Source of the DNA: Diorhabda sublineata
Taxonomy: Eukaryota; Arthropoda; Insecta; Coleoptera; Chrysomelidae
DNA length: 64,000 nt
Assembly (NCBI RefSeq): GCF_026230105.1
Contig: NC_079476.1
Location: 35,640,559 to 35,704,558, forward strand
Reading direction: 5' to 3'
Shown here: positions 56,430 to 64,000 of the stretch, piece by piece
Layout of the letters: each line of letters opens with the position of its first letter
How positions within the stretch are numbered: position 1 is the stretch's first letter
Program-made: the position numbers and the translations under genes
Notes under the pieces: model-generated
Seen by the model: the letters and a program-made list of their open reading frames with translations, nothing else
Told to the model about the DNA's origin: nothing
The model's database searches: none

Positions 56430-57338
56430 TTCAAGCAGTGACAATAAAAACAATCAGGACTTAAATTCAAGTTTTTAAGCTAAAAAGGCTGCTTTCTTTT
56501 TTATAATATATTATTTTTTAGCTATTATTTTTTGCTTTCGTTTTTCGAGTGTTTTAAAAATTCTTTGAACCTCTTTTCGTTTTCCTAGGAAAGCACTTCT
56601 TCACCGAGTTTTGTACAATATTTTTCTATGACATGACATGACCATATCACTCACTTCTAGTTCTTGTCTTTCACATTCTTCAAAATTTACTGTTGTTCTA
56701 TTTTCTATTGAATTTTCAATCACTTCTATCCTAAATTTTTAGCTTTACCCATTTGTTTACTCTTTTACTTATTTTTATTGCTCCGTATGGTTCTCTTTTA
56801 GCATTTATCAACATATCTTCAAATGCTACTCCCAGGTTATCGATATTAGTGTTGTTTATATATTTGAAAATAATATCCATCTAATTGATTTGCCTCTTCC
56901 ATAATTGTGCACATTTTCGTTCAGTTCATATGGTTTAATTTTTTCTATTACAATATATTATTTATCTTCTACTCCATTTTATACATTAATAACTAGTTTG
57001 AGACTAAATTCAAACAGCGCAGATTTTTTTCTTATTGTTTTTATAACTTTTTTAAATATTCATGATATTCCTATTTCTACATGTATAAAACATTTGTGGT
57101 TTTTTATGTGTCAAAACAAGGCTTAAATATTGATGTAGATGTTAGCTCCTGGACGCTTAAATTTGGCTCAAGATAAAGTCTAACAGACACATGAAACTAT
57201 TGGATCAGTTATCAGGTGATGGGAAGATAATTGTCAATATTATGGAGATGTCATAAACAGAAATTGGATATAAGGCCATGGGTTTTATTTGAAAAACCCT
57301 CTATATTACCATATCTCGTATTATAATCCTCAACCTCA
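56430..57338. other. AT-rich stretch, possible old LINE linker
   Basis: The minus strand near 56850-56750 reads LGVAFEDMLINAKREPYGAI and then KRVNKWVK, which recalls the endonuclease-RT linker of LINEs, but the text is short and I do not call it. The + frame 56905-57126 is hydrophobic by composition. Confidence 0.3.
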
Positions 57339-57343
57339 AATTA

Positions 57344-57530
57344 TACTGAATAAACTGTTCATTATAACACTACAACAACACTTACAATTACACTGCCTGA
57401 CGCGCGTTTCGATAACCAAATTATCGTCTTCAGAGACTGAAGGTAAACTGTTTACTCATCGAAATGCGCGTCAGACAGTGTAATTGTGAGTGTTGGTGTA
57501 GTGGTGGTGTAAACAGTGTATTCAGTATGA
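57344..57530. repeat. Head-to-head Penelope terminal repeats with a hammerhead core
   Basis: The left arm (minus, 57412 down to 57344: ATCGAAACGCGCGTCAGGCA, GTGTAATTGTAAGTGTTGTT, ...TTCAGTATAAT) and right arm (plus, 57457-57530: ATCGAAATGCGCGTCAGACA, GTGTAATTGTGAGTGTTGGT, ...TTCAGTATGAA) are inverted copies of one 70-base unit around a centre of about 44 bases. The unit is the same as the segment after the Penelope nuclease at 45086-45148. Penelope elements often insert with such inverted terminal units. Confidence 0.75.
57399..57437 (-). ncRNA. Hammerhead-ribozyme-like motif (type I layout), minus strand
   Basis: From 57437 down the text is GTCTCTGAAGACGATAATTT and GGTTATCGAAACGCGCGTC. It can be read as helix I (GTCT pairing with AGGC after the cleavage site), core CUGAAGA (fits CUGANGA), helix II (GATAA with TTATC and loop TTTGG, one extra C before it), GAAA, a minimal helix III (AC-GCGC-GT) and cleavage after GUC. 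All invariant core positions except the spacing at the extra C are present. Small helix III hammerheads of this design are described in Penelope-like elements. Activity is inferred, not shown. Confidence 0.6.
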
Positions 57531-57539
57531 ATATCGTCA

Positions 57540-60455
57540 ACGCTTTCATAAATTCCAATTTACTCAACCTCACATTACATTAGACGTTTTACGATTGTAT
57601 TCTACAGTGTTCTTTTAGCCACTTTAGTCGTTAATAGTTTCCATCTGGATACCCGGTATACTGACGTGAAAAATTGAATGAAATAAATCGTCGGGAAATT
57701 CCACATTTTTTGTAAGGGTTTTCATACCAAATTGAGATTTATTTTCGAACAAATGAACAACATATGAATTTAACAACTTTTGGAGCACACAAATTTATAA
57801 ATAAGCATCTTTTTATATCAAAAGCACATGTACAATAACTGTAATAAATGGCTATTCATTTTCGGTTACAAATGTTTGATGTCTGTTTGGTAAAGAAAAA
57901 TATTAATCATAAAGCACGATTGTGTCTCGTAACCTTTTAACCTTTTATAAAGGTTTCAAAGTGCTCACAATACCAGAAGTAATAAGTGGATTGTATAAAC
58001 GACGGACTCTTATAATTTTCGTTAAATACTCTAATCATTAGGTAATGTTTTTGTTGGTGAAGATCGTATCGAATATTTTATAGAAACGAAGTGGTTAATC
58101 ACACCTTTATCCATTAGTTGTGGGTAATATTGCGAGTTTAGTAGAAATTTATTTGAGTCACCAAAGGGAATTCGAAAAGAAATAACGGTTTCCTAAATCT
58201 GTAGAACTGTATTTCTCAATTAATCATAATTTACGAGCTTCCCACTTTATTTTGGTTATGTTCTGGCAAACTTCCCACAAAGATATAGAATATCAAACTT
58301 TCATACAGTTTAAGAAACAAAAAATGAAATTAGTCAGGTACGTTTCAAATTAAGGCAATAAAGATACAAAAAAACCACCAGGAGGACCAGAATCTCATTC
58401 TTGGTGTAGCTAGAAATATAGATCTCACATCTCTGAGAAATTTACTAGCTAGTCACTTTCTACAGAGGTGGATGAAAGTACATAGATGGGCCTTGTGGTG
58501 GATGGGAAAGTAACTACGGCGTAGAGCAGGAAGATAATACAGACTACGTCATCAGTGACTCCCAATCCTCACACGGGCAAGGCTCAAAGAGATGTGTAGC
58601 TCTTACGATTTTCCCGGTGACGTTAAAAGGCTCAAAACCAGGTGCCTGATTACCTTTACCAAGAACAACGGCCTAGATAGTATCAAGAGGACCAGATAGG
58701 CCTAGCAGAAGGGCTATACAGGTAACGATTCATGATCGCTTTGAATCATAAGAATTCTTGCAAATTTTTGCTAGGGATTTGAAATAGTGAATTTGAATGG
58801 AATATGACGCATTACTGATTCTTCTTGAACACGATTTATAGCATTATTCCACGCAGGAATTTCAATTGATTCGATGTAATTTGATCGTTGTCATTAACTC
58901 GGATTCTTTACTTCTCTTTACACAGCCTTTGCAGCATTTCACATTTTCAACTACTTTTTCACTTCCTATATGAGTCAGTTGGGAATTGAAACCTTCAATA
59001 ACAAGCCTCCGACTGCTTATGATGATTATGTAAACATATAATACTTTTTAAATGATGATTCTAGCCATTTAGTTTTCTTTCTACTTTTTTGAGAAATTTT
59101 GCCATTTTGAGGAGATAATTTCCTATCTTTTTATCAAAGCCAATTTCCTCATAATTAGCAGACATGAAAGTTCCTTGAGATGGTTACATTCATGTCTTAG
59201 TATCAAACGCAGTGACGGCGTTTGACATTCGGCATTATGAAACACGTACTAACACTTATGCTGCGACATACCATTGTATGAAATCGTAGAACTCGTTAAA
59301 GGAGCTAATTAGTTTGAAGTTGAGGCAAAAACTGAAAAGGCGAGTATAGGTAAGAGAGTAGATTAAACTTAAAAAATACATTACACTATGACATTCAATT
59401 ATTCAGAGAGATACCTCGACATAAGATGTCATTGTCTGAATCTTTTAAATTTAAGTTTGTGCAAGGTTTCATATCGTTTTATGAATTGCGTCGTTCTCCA
59501 AGATTCCAGCTAATATATTCCGTTCGAATTTTTATTTAACTGAAAATTATGTACAGTTTTTCTCGTTAAACGCATCGGATTACCATCCTCGTGGATGTGA
59601 TAAATGATACAGCTGTAATACCTTCATGACTTATTGTCTATTTGAATTGGAGTCTAACTATTAAAATCCCGCTGTTAATATGAGTATTCAACTTCTTCTT
59701 GTTGAATAATCAAATAAAATTTTGAATCAATTTCATAAAAAATACGACTTGGGAACAAAATATTTTCCATTCTCCCTTCTGCAACTGCTTCATTTCCTTG
59801 AAGCAACGCCTATCGTATATCCGCACCGGGACCACCGGGATTACCCTCTAACAAGATCTTTCTTAAACTTCAATCCCTTTTCCTGTATAACGGTCTCAAA
59901 AATCTGAAAGGATACATCAATTTTACATTAATGAGTGTTACGTCTCTTCAATATCCGATAAAGATAAATTAGTATTAGAAGAATTTGAAGCAAATTACTT
60001 CCTAATGTTGATGGGTATTAGCTTTTAAGTAGTTTTCGCAATATTGAAAAAAAAAACAATGATATTCATGCATTGAAAAATTGGTACATTGTTAAGTCTT
60101 ATATGTCTTACTACTCAATGATTATGAACGATAGCTTTCGTAACGCATTTTAACGGTTATTTTCTCATATTTTTCCCCACTGTAGAATATTGCCAGATAT
60201 CAATTTGGTTCAATAATAGAATTTCACCTGATACATTAACTAATACGAGAATGGTTTCATAAATTACTCGCCTGACCTAGAGATGGCGGTAGTTTCTTGA
60301 AAAATACCACTGTATTAGAAATTATACAATCTCTACAGCATAAGTTTCAACTTTGAAGACACCACGTTGTTTTATTAGTTTGGTAGCTATCAATAATGAA
60401 ATGTTTCAGTGAATTTGTAAACATTGATTAAATTGGTCATCGTTATATGATACAA
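57540..60455. other. Stretch without a recognisable gene, with one GC-richer patch
   Basis: 57540-57590 still belongs to the Penelope-associated repeat (shared with 26330-26430). 58420-58740 is GC-richer than its surroundings and reads ILTRARLKEMCSSYDFPGDV and KRLKTRCLITFTKNNGL without stops for a while, but I recognise no family; it may be a decayed element. The remainder shows nothing. Confidence 0.4.
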
Positions 60456-60467
60456 TACTTTTATTTG

Positions 60468-61207
60468 AAAGGCATTAGCCCAACCAATATAAAATTTGAA
60501 CTAAATTCTACCCTGGGTGAGACTGCACCTTCTTTATCAACAGTAAATTAATTGGTAGCAGAGTTTAAGCGAGGCCGTACTACTTTCGAGGACCCGCATC
60601 GCGTACGGACGAGTACAGAAATTTTTGAAAAAAATCTACAAAGCGGTACTGGATGATCGTCGATCGAAAGTGAGGAGCTAGCAGACATAGTAGGCATTTC
60701 AAAAAGTGCGGTACATCGTAATTAACTGAAAATTTGGACATAAGAAGGCCCCGCGCAAGATGGGTGCCGTGTTTGCTCACAATGTTTCCATCGAGTGTTT
60801 GGCAATGTTTCACAGCAATAAAGCCGAATCTTTGCACCGTTTCATAACCATGGATGAAACAATACTTCACACCGGAAACAAACGAACAATCAAAACTATG
60901 TATTGAAAAGGGAGAAATTGTTTCAAAGAAGACAAAGTCCGTTCCATTTCCAGGCAAAATGCGTCGATTTTTTGGGATGCGTGTAAGATAATTTTCATTG
61001 AATATCTTGAAAAAGTAAAAACTGTCAACGGCGAGCATTGTGCAAACTTATTGCAACTCTATTTGCCAGATTTAGACCCCCCGGATTATTTTTTGTTCCC
61101 AGTTAATGGCTATTTTGGGGAGCTTGACGATTTTTATTATAAAAAGTGTATCGAACTTATTGAACATCGCTGGGAAAAGTGATTGGAGCTAAAAGAAGAT
61201 TACGTTG
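60468..61207 (+). pseudogene. mariner (DD34D type) transposase relic, copy 2
   Basis: Same family as the 3.3 kb copy, shown by shared words such as ACCCTGGGTGAGACTGCACC / ACTCTGGGTGAGACTCCTCC and CATCGAGTGTTTGGCAATGT. Readable blocks: a LGETAPSLSTV HTH region; KSTKRYWMIVDRK-like and ISKSAVHRN; PRARWVPCLLTM; RFITMDETILHTGNK (60838; first catalytic Asp kept, the block lost in copy 1); KKTKSVP..GK..RFFG; then LYLPDLDPPDYFLFP (near 61058), NGYFGELDDFYYKKCIELIE and LELKEDYVA. About 200 bases with the HQDNAP block are deleted between TLLQ and LYLPDL. The 152-codon minus frame 60580-61038 is antisense and not a gene. Confidence 0.9.
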
Positions 61208-61209
61208 CT

Positions 61210-62005
61210 TTGTTGGGACAGGTGCTTCTGTCCCAAATTCTATATTTTCCATATAAATGTATATGGTGTTCCGTTAGAAAGATTCCTCGTAGAACGCAGT
61301 GAGTTGCAGAGAAAAGTATTTAGTTACGTTTGTTTATACATATCTAATAATGTGAAAGCTGCGGATGTATATTTACAAATTTCTTATTAGATCCATCCCT
61401 TGAAATCCAATATAACTTTTTATTCGGAAATTTTGGAAATTAGATATGTCTCTTTATTTGAATAATGGTACTGAATTGCTCTTATTTCTTCATTCATTTA
61501 TAAATGCTTTTAAATTAACTAGAAACTCCTTCATACATTATTCAGAAAACCTTAAAAAGTCTTTAAAATTATGTTTGAAATCAATCATCTCTGACGCGTC
61601 CGAATGTTCGGTAATGATATTCTCTCGGAATTTTGAGTACGTGGAATATTTCAACAACAGCTGCTAAGATTTATAGTATTTTTTATATAAAAAACAACGT
61701 CTACATTATAGCGATTAGTTTAAAGTAACCAACTAAATACATATACATACCAGGTTATACAGAAAGTTAGATCATAAAATGAACTACTAAAGAATAGATC
61801 AGTTTAGTTTGAATTATTTATTCTAGAGATACATGATGTTGGTATTGCCCATAGAGTTAATATTGAAGATATGTAGAGCAGTATTTAAGTGGAATTGTCT
61901 TATTGAAAATGAGAGAAAGAGCATTGGTTGGCCACTCTCTACCTTTCTCTACACTGTAATTTGAAATTGAAACGTTTTATTATCCTCCTTTTTCGTTTCC
62001 ACTAC
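61210..62005. other. Non-coding stretch
   Basis: The + frames 61205-61390 and 61446-61667 begin at or after the mariner end and have no motif. Confidence 0.4.
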
Positions 62006-62059
62006 TCCACATCATGACGATCCAATCAAAATAGAGTTGAGAGATATAGATAGTGGTAT

Positions 62060-62235
62060 ATCGATATTCTTTCTATATCTATCAGCAAATCTGCCCCACT
62101 TGAACAAGCTCCTATACTTCTTTCTCCTTATTTTCAATATTAACTCTATATTTTTGAGTAGTATTTGGTTTTTCTTTCTCTATGTATCAGTAAATAAGGC
62201 TTACTTAAGCAAGCTCGCATACCTCACTTTAATTT
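62060..62235. repeat. Old tandem duplication, about 110-base spacing
   Basis: TTTCTATATCTATCAGCAAAT with ...CTTGAACAAGCTCCTATAC (62068-62115) recurs as TTTCTCTATGTATCAGTAAAT with ...CTTAAGCAAGCTCGCATAC (62175-62222). The duplication explains the repetitive 66-codon frame 62037-62237. Confidence 0.65.
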
Positions 62236-62239
62236 AACT

Positions 62240-63200
62240 TAATATACACCTGCCACACTACGCCACATAATAATCGATTTATTGAGCTTATCGAGATCGA
62301 ATCGTTTACCTTATGTGAAAAAAATACAAATAATTTTTGATCTGAAGGTAAAAATCTAACGTATAATGAATGAAATAGAGCCATATTTCTATCAATATGT
62401 CTTTTTATAAAAGAGCAAAGGCCTATAGTTAGAGCCGCGGGGCCGTTTGCCGGATATTTTATCCCTTACAAAAATATCATCACGCGCTTAAACAAGAAAT
62501 TCCTTTATGTTTTCAAATTGAATTGTGTACTCTTATTGGAATATTTTTCCACATTTCATCCCTTGATTTATAAAATACTAACTCTTAAAATCTGGGAAAT
62601 TTCTATAGAATCGTTCGTTCAGCTTTGATAAATGTACTACATATTTTTGTTTACTTTTTGAATAATCTCCCGTAATCATATTTTATTTTTATGCTTTGCT
62701 AGAAACCGTATAAATAAATCAGTTTTCAAATATTTCAAGCAATTCGTTGAAGAACAACAATTGAATTATTCTGTAATATGAGATTTTATTCCTTTCCTTG
62801 AATTGGAATAATACACAAGGTGTTTTATTCATACGTATATGTTAATTAACACTTAGGTAGGCGCAGGTTGAACTTGTTCATTAATTGGCGCACATGGTGT
62901 ATGAGACCCGTTAAAAAAATAAAATTTTTATTGCAATTATGTGACGTTTGCTTGACAACGTCCCTTTTACATCATTTTCAATCAGGGGGCTATCCTATCC
63001 TATCCTATATCCTAATACATTCGACCTCAAAGTTATTCCTCAATTTACTGAAAGCCTTTAAAAAATTAAAATTAGTTATTATCTAGCTTAGGTTGCATAC
63101 GCCCGATTTCCTTGAAATTTTAGTATGTTGTGAAGAAAATTATGCTGATTAATTTTATATAGGGCGCGGAAATTATCCCTATACTTTTTAGAGGTTGAAA
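62240..63200. other. AT-rich stretch without a recognisable gene
   Basis: It contains only a short run of TCCTA units (62993-63010). The + frame 62868-63086 has no motif. Confidence 0.4.
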
Positions 63201-63204
63201 ATTT

Positions 63205-63226
63205 GGATAGGTTAGGTTAGGTTAGG
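63205..63226. repeat. Short TTAGG run
   Basis: ATAGGTTAGGTTAGGTTAGG is three to four telomere-type units. It is too short to show more than chance or a tiny repair insert. Confidence 0.6.
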
Positions 63227-63415
63227 CTCATACTCAAAATATTGAGCGACTTTGGCGAGATATTCCTGATAACATAGCTCGTTATGGAAGAACTAGATCT
63301 CATTATCGTCAATATTTTGGGTAATTTCTATTTAAAAGACATTATTCATATTCAAATAGAATTGAAGCATTTATTAAATAAATGTAAATAAATGATTATT
63401 GCTAGAAATTGATTT

Positions 63416-63431
63416 GGGGGGGAGGGGGTGG
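63416..63431 (+). other. G-rich run
   Basis: Sixteen bases, GGGGGGGAGGGGGTGG, in otherwise AT-rich DNA. It could support a G-quadruplex, although only with very short loops. Confidence 0.5.
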
Positions 63432-63749
63432 TTTTAAAAGATATAAGATATTAAAAGATTTCACCATAAAAAACTGTATGACTTACTAAAGTTTCAAGGA
63501 AATCATGCGTACGTAACCTAAACTAAATAATTACCTAAAATCTTATATATTAAAAAAATTGATGATTTCCATTCCGAGTCCGTTCAGGCGTTCTACCCAA
63601 CCGATTTGCTTAATTTTTTTTTTTTCAATGAAAGGTATTGATGCACAGATCAGCTATCAACCATCGGATTGCATCTAATTTTCACCATTCTTAAGTTATA
63701 CTCAAATGCGATTTTCCCCTGTACATTACTTATGGGAGTTTTTCACATA

Positions 63750-63998
63750 CACACGTTCTATCCTCAATATCTCAGGTTCTATTTAAGATAGAGACTTTGT
63801 TTTGGTTTAAGAACACTCGCTGAAACACCTTCTTTCTTTTGAGTTTTTGAACACTTAAATCGGTTGAGTTGGAGAGGAGCTAGGCGCGGACATTCAAAGT
63901 GGAGTTATGGATTTTTGTAGGTTTTTGGCAATTTTTCTACATTCAAAGATCTATATCTCAGGTTCTAATATAGCTACAGAGTTCGTTCTTTTCTATTA
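63750..63998. repeat. Direct repeat at the window end, possible satellite start
   Basis: AATATCTCAGGTTCTATTTA with AGAGACTTTGTTTT (63771 on) recurs as TATATCTCAGGTTCTAATAT with ACAGAGTTCGTTCTTT (63953 on), a spacing close to 183 bases. A spacing near 180 would suit an insect satellite monomer, but only two partial units are inside the window. Confidence 0.5.
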
Positions 63999-64000
63999 TA

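Noticed and set aside
56750..56850. LINE linker on the minus strand
   Set aside because: Only about 30 residues recall a LINE linker and neighbouring text is unreadable.
58420..58740. GC-richer patch as a coding exon
   Set aside because: Readable text is short, frames break, and no family or splice sites could be supported.
60580..61038. 152-codon minus frame as a gene
   Set aside because: It is antisense to the second mariner copy, whose + strand carries MDET and LYLPDL..DYFLF.

Overview
This window reads as non-coding, transposon-filled nuclear DNA from an insect. It is strongly AT-rich, no reading frame exceeds about 190 codons, and every longer open frame that can be recognised is a broken piece of a mobile element. 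Two signs point to an insect: an interstitial array of the arthropod telomere repeat TTAGG (as CCTAA on the + strand, 35594-35760) and families common in insect genomes (several mariner lineages, Penelope-like elements with a GIY-YIG domain, Helitron, hAT/ZBED5-like, Tigger/pogo, and RTE-, Jockey- and RNase-H-type non-LTR elements). A beetle or hemipteran is plausible, but the sequence does not settle the order. No intact host gene, rRNA, tRNA or CRISPR array was found.

Layout: 1-9 kb holds a 5'-truncated non-LTR element (minus), a degenerate mariner, a second mariner-like relic and a non-LTR tail. 12.7-16.2 kb holds two relics of one non-LTR family. 18.0-19.35 kb is a decayed hAT/ZBED5-like transposase. 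20.8-26 kb is a dense field of minus-strand retroelement relics (RNase-H-type LINE tail, copia RT scrap, two further LINEs). 26.2 kb has a palindromic Penelope-associated repeat. 27.0-28.0 kb is an internally deleted Tigger element. 28.4-33.2 kb has a Jockey-like tail, a mariner with both inverted ends, and a LINE nested inside that mariner. 35.6-36.1 kb pairs the telomeric repeat with a Merlin/IS1016-like fragment. 37.9-41.5 kb has two more mariners around a clean TTAA-flanked, piggyBac-type MITE. 42.6-48.5 kb has an RNase-H LINE tail, a Penelope GIY-YIG remnant followed by a hammerhead-ribozyme-like motif, and two abutting non-LTR elements separated by a GAA microsatellite. 50.3-51.2 kb is the end of a Helitron helicase. 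52.0-52.7 kb has a Myb/SANT-like exon fragment between direct repeats. 56-61 kb has a LINE 3' end, a head-to-head Penelope ribozyme repeat and a second copy of the first mariner family.

Nothing here forms an operon or host pathway; the relationships are those of element families, nested insertions and shared 3' ends. All protein calls rest on motifs read by eye without database search. The most informative structures are the hammerhead-like Penelope ends, the nested mariner, the TTAA MITE, the mariner with a partly duplicated transposase, and the interstitial telomere array. I did not find a convincing new biological system.
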